NCBI GenBank assembly: GCA_035771165.1
Contig: JAWNZC010000001.1
Coordinates: 2,970,001-3,034,000, forward strand
Direction: 5' to 3'
Source of the DNA: Paragorgia papillata
Taxonomy: Eukaryota; Cnidaria; Anthozoa; Scleralcyonacea; Coralliidae
DNA: 64,000 nucleotides
Shown here: positions 30,124-41,034 of the stretch, piece by piece
Numbering within the stretch: the first letter of the stretch is position 1
Layout of the letters: each line of letters opens with the position of its first letter
Position numbers and translations under genes: made by a program
The notes under the pieces: generated by a model
The model's database searches: none
What the model was told of the DNA's origin: nothing
Seen by the model: only the letters and a program-made list of their open reading frames with translations

Positions 30124-31755
30124 ATGGCATCATATGACCAAGGTTACGAAGACGACCGGTTTGAAAGTCCGGTTAGTCAAAACTTTCACTGTCCAATTTG
30201 TCTCAACGTGTTCAAAGAACCAGTCATGTGCCAGAGAAACCAGCACTTTTTCTGTCGGTCTTGCATCACGCGACATCTGGAGAACTCGCCGACATGTCCT
30301 TCCTGTATCGAAGAACTCACATTGGAAACCTTAACTCAAGCTCCACGAATCTTGACGGGGTGTCTGTCTGAGTTGAATATTCGTTGTGATTATTTCAACA
30401 GAGGCTGTCGTGAGCTTGTGCAGCTGGGAAATCTTGAAAGTCACGTCAAAGATTGTGGGTTCACTCCAGTGGTGTGTTCCAACGAAGGATGTCTTGTGGA
30501 GATCAACAAACGAGATCGAACTCACCACGAGACAGAAATTTGTGAATTCAGAAAAGTGAAATGTCATACCTGCGCCGAGACGAGACAGGAGATGGATAAA
30601 GTCAAGACGAATTTGATGACAGTGCAGAACGAAATAGCGGAACTGAAAATGAATCAGAAGACAACACATGATAAGCTGGATAAGCTGGATGGAATGGAAA
30701 TTAACTTGAAAGTAGTAAATGACAAGCTTGACGACAATAAGAAGAATTTAACAGAAATGAAGGAACACCTGGCAACACTACCAGATCAAATACGTGGTAT
30801 TCAAACGGTGCAAGAGAAAATGATGAAAGAAATTGAAGGAACGAAAAGTGTGAGCGAGAAAGCGAAGCCTAATGTAGTCATTGCAGGCGGTTATAAAGAG
30901 CACGAAGCAGGAAATTCCGCTGAAATCTTCAGCTGGTCTAAGAAGTCGTGGACACAACTGCAACAAACCAAAGAATATCGCGCAGGAGCATCTTCATTTG
31001 TTTATGAAAATCAAATTATTCTCACGGGGGGGTTCACCAACACTTTTTCTGATACTATGGAAAGTGTAAACATCAGCCCGGATATGGATTCCGCACAATG
31101 GTCGCATTTTCCAGCCAAACTTCCTAGCAAGTTGTATGGACATAGTACTGTAGTTTATAATGGACGGTTGATAGTAATGGGAGGTTTTGATCACGGTGAA
31201 GGTAAAGACTCCGACAGTATTCATGAAGTTTCACTCAATCCTCCTTATACCAATAAGTTGTTAACTAGAATGCAAGAACCCAATCTGTATCACGGCGCAG
31301 AATTATTCAACGACAAAATTTTTATTGTTGGAGGAAGTACAACCATTTTCTCTGAATATAGTGATTGTGTTGATAGCGTCAAGTTGTATGATATTAACAA
31401 GAACCAATGTAAAGCAATGGCGCCACTTCCTTCTGCTGTGTCTCAAATGGCAACAGTAAGTTGGGGTGACAATGTAATTGTAATAGGTGGTGTTGGCAAA
31501 GATGGTAACGTGTTAAATACTGTTGTTATTTATAATGTTCAGTCAGAAAAGAGTCATATGTTACCTGCAATGAAATATAAGAGGAGAGGATGTGCAGCGG
31601 TTGTTACTGGGAATGCCATTGTTGTAATGGGTGGGCAAGATGAGCGAGGAAACTTACTTAAGTCAGTTGAATCATTCAGTTTTGATCGCTATTCATGGGA
31701 AGAACTTCCCGCAATGAATGTAGCTCGATGGCGGGCTGCTGCTGTAGCTTGGTAG
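30124..31755 (+). CDS. G4: RING/TRAF-zinc-finger/coiled-coil/Kelch E3 ligase
   Basis: 543 aa, intact. Finger ligands are as in G2. The coiled coil has the doubled DKLDKLDG and DDNKKNLTE. Differences concentrate on the propeller: Y in EYRAG; FTNTF after the second GG; WSHF and Y before GHS; FDHGEGKD after the third GG; STTIFSEYSD after the fourth, two residues longer than elsewhere; Q before MATVSW; VGKDGN in blade 5. The blade 3 entry WSHFPAKLP and HSTV are shared only with G6. The poly(A) hexamer is AATGAA at 31824 in place of AATAAA. Confidence 0.92.
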   Translation: MASYDQGYEDDRFESPVSQNFHCPICLNVFKEPVMCQRNQHFFCRSCITRHLENSPTCPSCIEELTLETLTQAPRILTGCLSELNIRCDYFNRGCRELVQLGNLESHVKDCGFTPVVCSNEGCLVEINKRDRTHHETEICEFRKVKCHTCAETRQEMDKVKTNLMTVQNEIAELKMNQKTTHDKLDKLDGMEINLKVVNDKLDDNKKNLTEMKEHLATLPDQIRGIQTVQEKMMKEIEGTKSVSEKAKPNVVIAGGYKEHEAGNSAEIFSWSKKSWTQLQQTKEYRAGASSFVYENQIILTGGFTNTFSDTMESVNISPDMDSAQWSHFPAKLPSKLYGHSTVVYNGRLIVMGGFDHGEGKDSDSIHEVSLNPPYTNKLLTRMQEPNLYHGAELFNDKIFIVGGSTTIFSEYSDCVDSVKLYDINKNQCKAMAPLPSAVSQMATVSWGDNVIVIGGVGKDGNVLNTVVIYNVQSEKSHMLPAMKYKRRGCAAVVTGNAIVVMGGQDERGNLLKSVESFSFDRYSWEELPAMNVARWRAAAVAW

Positions 31756-32735
31756 ATATTTTAGAGTGTTATTATAAGAACTAGTTTTTCTCAATTTGTA
31801 AGATCAATTTTTTGTATTGTTTGAATGAAGTTTTTGTAAAAATGGTCAAGTGAAGTGAGATGGGTATTTTTTATGCATTTCTTTGGCGTATGTTCATTCT
31901 GGTTACTATATGTGTAGAAAGGAAGCAAGGTTGTAAGTCCATGTCTTAGATGCACCAATTCCTTGGTTAGGGTTAGCGTTTGTGCTGTGGTCAGGCCTAC
32001 ATGAAGTTCCTGGGTTATTTTGGACATGAACCTAGGTAGGGTCTCTTCTCCGCTACGTCAACTCATTTTCCCTAGTGGAGGTTAAATGCCCTGTGTACGA
32101 TGTTGTACCCCCCGCCTTTTAGTTTAACGACAATCACACGATGTCAAATACGCGTATTGACCATGTCCCTTGCGTCCAACAGGGTAGCAACGGACTCAAT
32201 GACAGTGTTTCTTTGTAGTTTTAACCATTTAAATACTGATTATCTTTGTTTTTCCTTAAATCTATTGTTTTAGAACTAAAATAAACTGATTTAAGTGTTA
32301 CAAAAGGGGTAAAAATCTTGATTAAAAAGACTTTTCAAACACATTTTTTGAAAGTAATAATTATTGCTGGGTTGAAATTGGCGCGAGAATTGTGAAATTC
32401 ACAATTGTCTACTTAAAACATGAAAAATAGATATTCACATGCACTTAGAGGATTAGCTAGAATATACAAAAAGTGACTGGTTAACGTTCACAATACACTA
32501 GTCAATAACACTATCTTATATTATATTATATAATACCTTACTAAATCATCGCCATTTGATTGGCAAATTATTGATCACGTGATATTGAATAGAATTTCTA
32601 TTGCACTGCGTACGTCATTCACCGTGCATTTTTGTACTATATATTAATATATATACGTTTTGTTTCATTGCACGGTTCGGTGTGCGTGTTAAATTCAATC
32701 GTTCTAAAACCTTAAAACCTTATAAAACATTCTAA

Positions 32736-33126
32736 GGGCCTGTTTATATGATCCCGGTGTACCGGGACGTCCCGGTGTACCGGGATCTCGGCTTGTAGAT
32801 AATTTACTGTTATTTTCGCGGTTGCGTTTATATAGAGACCGGGACAGATTTTTCCCCATATAAACGCGACATCCCGGTACACCGGGATGAAGTTTACTGA
32901 ACTACAACGCTTGTAACTTTGAATATTACGGTCAGAATTTCGTCCAAACGGTCTGGTCTAGAGACAAAACACTGAATAAAAGTGAAATAACTTCTAACAT
33001 AGTAGAATTAGGGTGAGTTTTTGCCTTTTTGTCCATTTCCTTAAATTCTCGCGCTTTTTGACCCGGGATGAAATTCATCCCGGCAACCGGGACATCCCGG
33101 TACACCGGGATCATATAAACAGGCCC
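32736..33126. mobile_element. PIF/Harbinger-like MITE, TAA target duplication
   Basis: Terminal repeats GGGCCTGTTTATATGATCCC, extended by several TCCCGGTGTACCGGGA palindromes, flanked by TAA. The module D copy at 36641 reads ACATTCTAAGACC with no insert. Nothing coding inside; a short minus frame across it is not a gene. Confidence 0.85.
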
Positions 33127-33372
33127 TAAGACCTTACTAAATCAATAACGAGGATCTATTTTGGTCTTATATAAAACAAATAATAAGTTCTTGCATTTGT
33201 GCAATGGAAAAAATATTTTCATTCGGGGAAAGATGAAATGTTACGTTCAGCTCGGCTATCGTCTTGTTCAATGAAACATTTTATCTTATGAAGATATTCT
33301 TACCATTGCATTCATAAACATTCACTATTTTTTATTATATGGCAAGGGTTACTTTCCGTAAAATCACGCACT

Positions 33373-33431
33373 GTGATTGGTTGCTGACGTGCCAAGATTT
33401 TTCCGTATAATGCCCGCTAGTATTATTTAAA
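33373..33431 (+). promoter_or_regulatory. promoter-like boxes of module D, copy 2
   Basis: GTGATTGGTTGCTGACGTG followed by TATTTAAA at 33424-33431, 44 bp before the ATG at 33475. The spacing matches copy 1. Confidence 0.4.
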
Positions 33432-33474
33432 GTGTTAATGCCCTACGATCGGAAACAAACAAAAAATCAAAAAA

Positions 33475-33603
33475 ATGAGCTTTAAGAAACTTTTCTTGCC
33501 GCAAAACGACGTAAATAAACGAAATAGAGATGACAATGAACATTATATGATAAGTTGTACGTATACATGTAGTGCTTGTGGTACGTTTGCGAGCTTCGTG
33601 TAA
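33475..33603 (+). CDS. small cysteine-containing ORF of module D
   Basis: 42 aa: a basic MSFKKLFLPQNDVNKRNR start, an acidic DDNEHY, then CTYTCSACG and a short tail. Just after SACG the sequence GTACGT could be a splice donor, so this may be exon 1 of a longer transcript running towards G5. The 36997 copy differs by a single inserted A after GTGGTA. Family not recognised. Confidence 0.35.
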   Translation: MSFKKLFLPQNDVNKRNRDDNEHYMISCTYTCSACGTFASFV

Positions 33604-33654
33604 TGACAGGTTTGTTGGACGTTCATCAAGCTAAATTACTCAGAAAAGATTTCC

Positions 33655-33726
33655 TGAACCCCAGACAGGGTTTGAACCTGCAACCTTCTAATGACCGGTT
33701 AGACGCTCTAACCATTGAGCCACTGA
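33655..33726 (-). repeat. tRNA-derived SINE head
   Basis: Minus strand: CTCAGTGGCTCAATGGTTAG (A box) and GGTTGCAGGTTCAAACCCTG (B box) at tRNA spacing. The best preserved of the three module D copies. Confidence 0.65.
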
Positions 33727-33929
33727 GGCTTAGATAGAAAGCTAAAGTTGCAAATTCGTAGTCATATGTGCTCCTAAGTGGTAGCGTTTGCATATGTGAT
33801 ATAAGTTGTGCGTATACATGTAGTGCATGTGGTACGTTTGCAAGCTTGGTGTAATGGAACAGACGTTTGTTGGACGTTCGTCAATTATCAAAATAAATTT
33901 TAGTATCCAGACGAGAAAAAAACAGCAGA

Positions 33930-34451
33930 AGATAACGCTAGTCTGGCATCTTGACGAAGTTAAAGGAAGCAGAGACCAGGAAATACATGATTGATTTTAT
34001 AGTAATAAAAAGAAGTGTGTTATAATAAACTACTGAATCCTCGACCGTTTGGTCGTTACAGTAAAATATTAAACCTCGGCGGCTTGAACGTATTAACCTC
34101 GCTATCGCTTGGTCATTACAGCTGCAAGGCCCCAGTTTGATATTTGAACGTAAAGACCTCACTATCACTTATTATGAATTTTTTTATTTGCGGTAAGAAG
34201 TCGACGTCAGGACCTGTTAACCACCAGATTGTTTTGCATTTAATTTCGGTTAGATAGGCCTCCTATTCAGATTATTCTTGTCTCGCAGAGGAAAAGTGAT
34301 AGTCAAATAGTGTGTCGAAATCTTCGTTACAGTAGGTCTGTTGATCTAAACGAGTCATTCAGTGAACGATATTCTTTTAATTAGTAACACAGAGTTGCAA
34401 TGTAAGCAAGAGAACCTGGCTTTGTTATTTAAAAGCCAAAAAGAAGTTCAG
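33930..34451 (+). promoter_or_regulatory. class II leader and 5' UTR of G5
   Basis: Same leader as G3 and G6; donor TTTGCG|GTAAGAAG at 34193, candidate acceptor TCTCGCAG ending at 34288. One extra A before the start codon (GCCAAAAAGAAG) places a long upstream frame in phase with the CDS, but that frame has no ATG, so it is not taken as the start. Confidence 0.5.
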
Positions 34452-36071
34452 ATGGCATCATATGAGCAAGGTTACGAGGACGACCGGTTTGAAAGTCCGG
34501 TTAGTCAAAACTTTCACTGTCCAATTTGTCTCAACGTGTTCAAAGAACCAGTCATGTGCCAGAGAAACCAGCACTTTTTCTGTCGGTCTTGCATCACGCG
34601 ACATCTGGAGAACTCGCCGACATGTCCTTCCTGTATGGAAGAACTCACATTGGAAACCTTAACTCAAGCTCCACGACTCTTGACGGGGTGTCTGTCTGAG
34701 TTGAATATTCGTTGCGATTATTTGAACAGAGGCTGTCGTGAGCTTGTGCAGCTGGGATATCTTGAACGTCACGTCAAAGATTGTGGGTTCACTCCAGTGG
34801 TGTGTTCCAACGAAGGATGTCTTGTGGAGATCAACAAACGAGATCGAACTCATCACGAGACAGAAATTTGTGTGTTCAGAAAAGTGAAATGTCATACCTG
34901 CGCCGAGACGAGACAGGAGATGGATAAAGTACAGAGCGAAATAGCGGAACTAAAAATGAATCACAAGACAACACATGATAAGCTGGATAAGCTGGATGGA
35001 ATGGAGCTGAACTGGAAAGTAGTAAATGACAAGCTTGACAAAATGGAGGACATTAATGGGAAGAATTTAACAGAAATCAAGGAACAGCTGACAACACTAC
35101 CAGAACAAATACGTGGTATTCAAACGGTGCAAGAGAAAATGATGAAAGAAATTGAAGGAACGAAAACTGACAGAGAGAAACCGAAGCCCAATGTAGTCAT
35201 TGCAGGCGGTTGTGAGGAGTGCGAAGCAGGAAATTCCGCCGAACTGTTTAACTGGTCTAAGAAGTCGTGGACGCAACTAAAACAAACCAAAGAAGATCGC
35301 GTAGGAGCATCTTCATTTGTTTATAAAAATCAAATTACTCTCACGGGGGGACACAGTGGCTTTGGTTATTCTGATACCATGGAAAGTGTAAACATCAGCG
35401 CGGATATGGATTCCACGCAATGGTTTGGTTTTCCTGCCAAACTTCCTAGCAAGTTGCATGGACACAGCAGTGTAGTTTATAATGGGCGGTTGATAGTAAT
35501 AGGAGGGTATGATGACAGTGAACGTAACTACTCTGACAGTATTCATGAAGTTTCACTCAATCCTCCTTATACCAATAAGTTGTTAACTAGAATGCAAGAA
35601 CCCACAAAGTTTCATGGTGCAGAATTATTCGACGACAAAATTTTTATTGGTGGAGGAAGTAAAACATATCACTCTAAAGATAGTGTTGATAGCGTCGTAA
35701 TGTACGATATTAAAAAGAACGAATGTAAAGCAATGGCGCCACTTCCTTTTGCTGTGTCTGAAATGGCAACAGTAAGTTGGGGTGACAATGTAATTGTGCT
35801 AGGTGGTGTTGACAAAGATGGTAAAGCGTTAAATACTGTTGTTATTTATAATGTTCAGACAGAAAAGAGTCATATGTTACCTGCAATGAAATATAAGAGG
35901 AAAGGATGTGCTGCGGTTGTTACTGGGAATGCCATTGTTGTAATGGGTGGGCGAGATGAGCAAGGAAACTACCTTAAGTCAGTTGAATCATTCAGTTTTG
36001 ATCGCTATTCATGGGAAGAACTTCCTGCAATGAATGAAGCCCGATCGCGGGCTACTGCTGTAGCTTGGTAG
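34452..36071 (+). CDS. G5: RING/TRAF-zinc-finger/coiled-coil/Kelch E3 ligase
   Basis: 539 aa from the conserved MASYEQGYEDD start. RING and TRAF-finger ligands are complete; the first TRAF finger has YLNRGC where the others have YFNRGC. Blade 1 begins GGCEECEAGNS, a Cys-containing form shared with G6 and G8. Blade 2 is HSGFGY, blade 3 YDDSERN, blade 4 reads IGGGSKTYHS with an added Gly, and the closing strand has NEARSR. The WFGFPAKLP entry groups it with G2 and G3, so the gene is a mosaic. Poly(A) hexamer AATGAA. Confidence 0.92.
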   Translation: MASYEQGYEDDRFESPVSQNFHCPICLNVFKEPVMCQRNQHFFCRSCITRHLENSPTCPSCMEELTLETLTQAPRLLTGCLSELNIRCDYLNRGCRELVQLGYLERHVKDCGFTPVVCSNEGCLVEINKRDRTHHETEICVFRKVKCHTCAETRQEMDKVQSEIAELKMNHKTTHDKLDKLDGMELNWKVVNDKLDKMEDINGKNLTEIKEQLTTLPEQIRGIQTVQEKMMKEIEGTKTDREKPKPNVVIAGGCEECEAGNSAELFNWSKKSWTQLKQTKEDRVGASSFVYKNQITLTGGHSGFGYSDTMESVNISADMDSTQWFGFPAKLPSKLHGHSSVVYNGRLIVIGGYDDSERNYSDSIHEVSLNPPYTNKLLTRMQEPTKFHGAELFDDKIFIGGGSKTYHSKDSVDSVVMYDIKKNECKAMAPLPFAVSEMATVSWGDNVIVLGGVDKDGKALNTVVIYNVQTEKSHMLPAMKYKRKGCAAVVTGNAIVVMGGRDEQGNYLKSVESFSFDRYSWEELPAMNEARSRATAVAW

Positions 36072-36179
36072 ATATTTTAGAGTGTTATTATAAGAACTAG
36101 TTTTACTCAATTTGTAAGATCAATTTTTTGTGTTGTTTGAATGAAGTTTTTGTAGAAATGGGCAAGTGAAGTGAGATGA

Positions 36180-36996
36180 GTATTTTTTGTGCATTTCTTT
36201 GGCGTATGTTCATTCTGGTTACTATATGTGTAGAAAGGAAGCAAGGTTATAAGTCCATGTCTTAGATGCACCAATTCCTGGGTTAGGGTTAGCGTTTGTG
36301 CTGTGGTCGGGCCTACATGAAATTCCTGGGTTATTTTGGACATGAACCTAGGTAGGGTCTTTTCTCCGCTACGTCAACTCATTTTCCCCAGTGGAGGTTA
36401 AATGCCCTGTGTACGATGTTGTAATACAGTAGTCAATAACACTATCTTATATTATATAATGCCTTACTAAATCATCGCCATTTGATTGGCAAATTATTGA
36501 TCACGTGATATTGAATAGAATTTCTATGGCACTGCGTACGTCATTCACCGTGCATTTTTGTACTATATATATATAGGTTTTGTTTCATTGCACGGTTCGG
36601 TGTGCGTGTTAAATTCAATCGTTCTAAAACATTATAAAACATTCTAAGACCTAACTAAACCAATAACGAGGATCTATTTTGGTCTTTTATAAAACAAATA
36701 ATAAATTCTTGCATTTGTGCAATGGAAAGAATATTTTCATTCGGGAAATATGAAATGTTACGTTCAGCTCGGCTATCGTCTTGTTCATGCAATGAAATAT
36801 TTTATCTTATGAAGATATTCTTACCATTGCATTTCTAAACATTCACTATTTTTTTATTATATGGCAAGGGTTACTGTCCGTAAAATCACGCACTGTGATT
36901 GGTTGCTGACGTGCCAAGATTTTTCCGTATAATGTCCGCTAGTATTATTTCAAGTGTTAATGCCCTACGATCGGAAACAAACAAAAAATTTTAAAA
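36180..36996 (+). repeat. module D, copy 3
   Basis: Shortest module D before a class II gene. GCGTACGTCATTC near 36534 is followed 25 bp later by TATATATATA, a CRE-plus-TATA arrangement. The later TATTTAAA box is changed to TATTTCAA (36893-36950 region). Confidence 0.55.
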
Positions 36997-37161
36997 ATGA
37001 GCTTTAAGAAACTTTTCTTGCCGCAAAACGACGTAAATAAACGAAATAGAGATGACGATGAACATTATATGATAAGTTGTACGTATACATGTAGTGCTTG
37101 TGGTAACGTTTGCGAGCTTGGTGTAATGGAACAGACGTTTGTTGGACGTTCGTCAAGCTAA
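36997..37161 (+). CDS. small cysteine-containing ORF of module D, longer form
   Basis: 54 aa. Same start as 33475 (MSFKKLFLPQND), then DDDEHYMISC and CSACGNVCELG, ending VGRSSS. An inserted A after GTGGT moves the frame into the following sequence. Conserved start in three copies, variable end; it could be noise in a duplicated leader. Confidence 0.35.
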   Translation: MSFKKLFLPQNDVNKRNRDDDEHYMISCTYTCSACGNVCELGVMEQTFVGRSSS

Positions 37162-37439
37162 ATTACTCAGAAAAGATTTCTGATCCCCAGACAGGGTTTG
37201 AACCTGCAAGCTTCTAAGGACCGGTTAGATGGAAAGCTAAGGTTGCAAATTCATAGTCATATGTGCTCCTATAAGTGGTAGCGTTCGCATATGAGATGTA
37301 GTTCAAGTGATATGATAAGTTGTACGTATTCATGTAGTGCATGTGGTACGTTTGCAAGTTTGCTGTAATGTAACAGACGTTTGGTGGACGTTCGTCAATT
37401 ATCAAAGTAAATTTTAGCATCCAGACGAGAAAAAACAAC

Positions 37440-37954
37440 AGAAAATAACGCTAGTCTGGCATCTTGACGAAGTTAAAGGAAGCAGAGACCAGAAAAGACA
37501 TGATTGATTTTATAGTAATAAAAAGAAGTGTCTTATAATAAACTACTCAAACCTCGACCGTTTGGTCGTTACGGTAAAATATTAAACCTCGGCGGCCTTG
37601 AACGTATTAACCTCGCTATCGCTTGGTCATTAGAGCTGCAAGGCCCCAGTTTGATATTTTAACGTAAAGACCTCACTATCGCTTATTATGAAGTTATTAT
37701 TTGCGGTAAGAAGTCGACGTCAGGACCTGTTAACCGCCAGATTGTTTTGTATTTAATTTCGGTTAGATATTCAAATTATTTTTCTCTCACACAGGTATAG
37801 TGAAAGTCAAATAGCGTGTCGAAATCTTCGTTACAGTAGGTCTGTTGATCTAAACGAGTCATTCAGTCAACGATATTCTTTTAATTAGTAACGCAGAGTT
37901 GCAATGTGAGCAAGAGAACCTGGCTTTGTTATTTAAAAGCCAAAAGAAGTTAAG
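37440..37954 (+). promoter_or_regulatory. class II leader and 5' UTR of G6
   Basis: Leader ends with ATGAAGTTATTATTTGCG|GT (donor at 37706); candidate acceptor CTCACACAG ends at 37794 (89-bp intron). The ATG of that leader would be an upstream ORF start. Confidence 0.5.
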
Positions 37955-39598
37955 ATGGCATCATATGAGCAAGGTTACGAGGACGACCGATTTGAAAGTC
38001 CGGTTAGTCAAAACTTTCATTGTCGAATTTGTCTCAACGTGTTCAAAGAACCAGTCATGTGCCAGAGAAACCAGCACTTTTTCTGTCGGTCTTGCATCAC
38101 GCGACATCTGGAGAACTCGCCGACATGTCCTTCCTGCATTGAAGAACTCACATTGCAAACATTAACTCAAGCTCCACGAATCTTGACGGGGTGTCTGTCT
38201 GAGTTGAATATTCGTTGTGATTATTTCAACAGAGGCTGTCGTGAGCTTGTGCAGTTGGGAGATCTTGAAAGTCACGTCAAGGATTGTGGGTTCACTCCAG
38301 TGGTGTGTTCCAACGAAGGATGTCTTGTGGAGATCAACCAACGAGATCGAACTCAGCACGAGACAGAAATTTGTGAGTTCAGAAAGGTGAAATGTCATAC
38401 CTGCGCCGAGACGAGACAGCAGATGGATAAAGTCCATACGAATTTGATGGCAGTACAGAACGAAATTGCGGAAGTTAAAATGAATCAGAAGACTACACTT
38501 GAAAAGCTGGATAAACTGGATGGAATGGAAATGAACTTGAAAGTAGTAAATGGCAAGCTTGAGGACAATAAGAAGAATTTAACAGAAATGAAGGAACAGC
38601 TGGCTGAACTGGCTGCACTACCAGATCAAATACGTGGTATTCAAACGATGCAAGAGAAGATTGTGAAAGAAATTGAAGGAACGAAAACTGACAGAGAGAA
38701 AGAGAAGCCTAATGTAGTCATTGCAGGAGGTTGTGAAAAGTGCGAAGCAGGAGCAGGAAATTCCGCCGAACTGTTTAACTGGTCTAAGAAGTCGTGGACA
38801 CAACTGCAACAAACCAAAGAACGTCGCGTAGGAGCATCTTCATTTGTTTATAAAAATCAAAGTATTCTCACGGGGGGGTTCACCGTCAATGATTTTTCTG
38901 ATACTATGGAAAGTGTAAACATCAGCCCGGATATGGATTCCGCACAGTGGTCGCATTTTCCAGCCAAACTTCCTGGCAAGTTGTCTGGACATAGTACTGT
39001 AGTTTATAATGCACGGTTGATAGTAATGAGAGGTTTTGATGGCAGTGAGGATAAATACTCTGTCAGTATTCATGAAGTTTCACTCAATCCTCCTTATACC
39101 AATAAGTTGTTAACTAGGATGCAAGAACCCAATCTGTATCACGGCGCAGAATTATTCAACGACAAACTTTTGATTGTTGGAGGAAGTAGAACCATTTTCT
39201 CTAACGATAGTGTTGATAGCGTCGTAATGTACGATATTAACAAGAACGAATGCAAAGAAATGGCGCCACTTCCTTTTGCTGTGTCTCAAATGGCAACATT
39301 AAGTTGGGGTGACAATGTAATTGTAATAGGCGGTGTTGAAAAAGATGCTAAAGTGTTAAATACTGTTGTTATTTATAATGTTCAGTCAGAAAAGAGTCAT
39401 ATGTTACCTGCAATGAAATATAAGAGGAGAGGGTGTGCAGCGGTTGTTACTGGGAATGCCATTGTTGTAATGGGTGGGCGAGATGAGCAAGGAAACGACC
39501 TTAAGTCAGTTGAATCATTCAGTTTTGATCGCTATTCATGGGAGGAACTTCCCTCAATGAATGTAGCTCGATGGCGTGCTACTGCTGTAGCTTGGTAG
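37955..39598 (+). CDS. G6: RING/TRAF-zinc-finger/coiled-coil/Kelch E3 ligase
   Basis: 547 aa. The RING opens HCRIC where other copies have HCPIC. Blade 1 has CEKCEAGAGNS, with an AG duplication shared only with G8. Blade 3 has two departures from the propeller consensus: VYNARL for VYNGRL and MRGFDG for IGGYDG, so a Gly of the doublet is lost; SVS replaces SDS. Blade 5 is VEKDAK. These changes may weaken folding, yet the frame is fully open. The 3' UTR is followed not by a module but by non-array DNA and a LINE. Confidence 0.9.
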   Translation: MASYEQGYEDDRFESPVSQNFHCRICLNVFKEPVMCQRNQHFFCRSCITRHLENSPTCPSCIEELTLQTLTQAPRILTGCLSELNIRCDYFNRGCRELVQLGDLESHVKDCGFTPVVCSNEGCLVEINQRDRTQHETEICEFRKVKCHTCAETRQQMDKVHTNLMAVQNEIAEVKMNQKTTLEKLDKLDGMEMNLKVVNGKLEDNKKNLTEMKEQLAELAALPDQIRGIQTMQEKIVKEIEGTKTDREKEKPNVVIAGGCEKCEAGAGNSAELFNWSKKSWTQLQQTKERRVGASSFVYKNQSILTGGFTVNDFSDTMESVNISPDMDSAQWSHFPAKLPGKLSGHSTVVYNARLIVMRGFDGSEDKYSVSIHEVSLNPPYTNKLLTRMQEPNLYHGAELFNDKLLIVGGSRTIFSNDSVDSVVMYDINKNECKEMAPLPFAVSQMATLSWGDNVIVIGGVEKDAKVLNTVVIYNVQSEKSHMLPAMKYKRRGCAAVVTGNAIVVMGGRDEQGNDLKSVESFSFDRYSWEELPSMNVARWRATAVAW

Positions 39599-39689
39599 AT
39601 ATTTTAGACTTGTGTATTATAAGAACTAATTTTACTGAATTTGTAAGATCAATTTTTTGTATTATTTGAATAAATTTATGTTAAAAATA

Positions 39690-41034
39690 GGCACGCCCAG
39701 GCGTGCATGTATCTACTGCATTTAATGTATATAGCTACTATGGTAAAAACAATGATGCAACTGTGTACTTGTAACAACCTTGTATCCATAGCTGAACAAG
39801 AATATTGAAAAAATTGATGGAATTGTATAGTTGCAACAACCTTGTATTCAGATCTAGAGCTGAACAAGATTTTTAACAAAATTGTTTATGCTCACAGGCC
39901 ATGCTGTGTTTTAACTTTAATAAAGAACTCACTCAACTCAGACTCTCAGAGTAAACCCAGCAAGGCACAGAAGGCTAAGCACTAACAACTCTACTCATAT
40001 CTGGCATGATTTCCAAGCCCGGACAGGTGCATGGTTACCCATTCAAATACTAACTCAATCCAATTAAGATTCACTCCGGTCCTCAGTGATGAGAGGCTGT
40101 GCACTAATAGCTTGATTATTAAAGCTATGGTACTAAAAGCTATAGTCCTAAAGTATGGTAGTAAAGCTTTAAATAGGTCAATCAACAATTTGTCAAACAA
40201 TAATGCAATCTAGTTAGAAGGTAAAGAAAATCGTTTGAGATAACAAGCATGTCGAGTGTTACTGCTGTAAAATTTATTTAATAATACTGAATGAAACAGA
40301 TGTCCAGCAAATACTTCAAATTATGTCATCAAAATTATAAGAGCAACCATACATTAACTGTTCTTCAAAACATATGCTGATATGGATACATGCAGTAAAA
40401 GGCACAATAAATGCACATTCATAACACAGATTTTTCATGACATTGACAACTGCAGTATACAATTTTACTCCATTAATACTGTATATAGACTTGCCAGTTC
40501 ACGCTCTCAACATACTAAGCCTGCCACTGACATTTGACTATTTGTCATCTACATCGACAATATGCTATTTAATAGCATATTTCGCTCGTGGACTACCATA
40601 GGTTTGAGCATTGTTGCTTGACCATGAAGCTAACTTTGTTTTCTTAGAAGAAGGTCATCCATTTCTGTTCGGCAACGCAGTCTTGTCAGTTTTCGAAGCT
40701 CGGTCAGACATGTTGGCCATATAAATTGCTTCGTCTGAATATGAAATCGTCCACGCAACGACCCGATTATTTTGCTTTCAAAAACTTTTATCATCATTCC
40801 AACAACGTCTAGTACATCACAATTAAGAATTGCCTAAGATTCATACTTAAATTACTTACTAAATTTGTAAAAACTTGACCTTGTTGAATATCCCACTCCT
40901 TGAATCTCTCTCCATGCTGTCAACAATAACCTTTGAAATACTTGGTGTACAATAGTTATTTTGGCCTCGGTGGTCTGTCGTGAGTCAATCGTTTTATTCT
41001 CTGTTTTCATTGGCTCCGAAGGTATTCTTTTGTT
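39690..41034. other. non-array insert between G6 and the LINE
   Basis: Starts close to the poly(A) site of G6 (AGGCACGCCCAGGCGTGC palindrome). 39900-40110 resembles the SINE-like fragments (AACAACTCTACTCATATC, GATGAGAGGCTGTGCAC). No gene supported. Confidence 0.45.

Larger units (their letters stand above)
31860..33474 (+). repeat. module D, copy 2, with MITE
   Basis: Homologous to 12235-13420 but lacking some parts and gaining the MITE at 32736. Promoter-like ATTGG, TGACGTG and TATTTAAA lie at 33373-33431. Confidence 0.6.

Noticed and set aside
34362..34451. 30-residue N-terminal extension of G5 in the main frame
   Set aside because: It would start at GTG, contains no ATG, and exists only because of one extra A; the conserved ATG at 34452 is the start.
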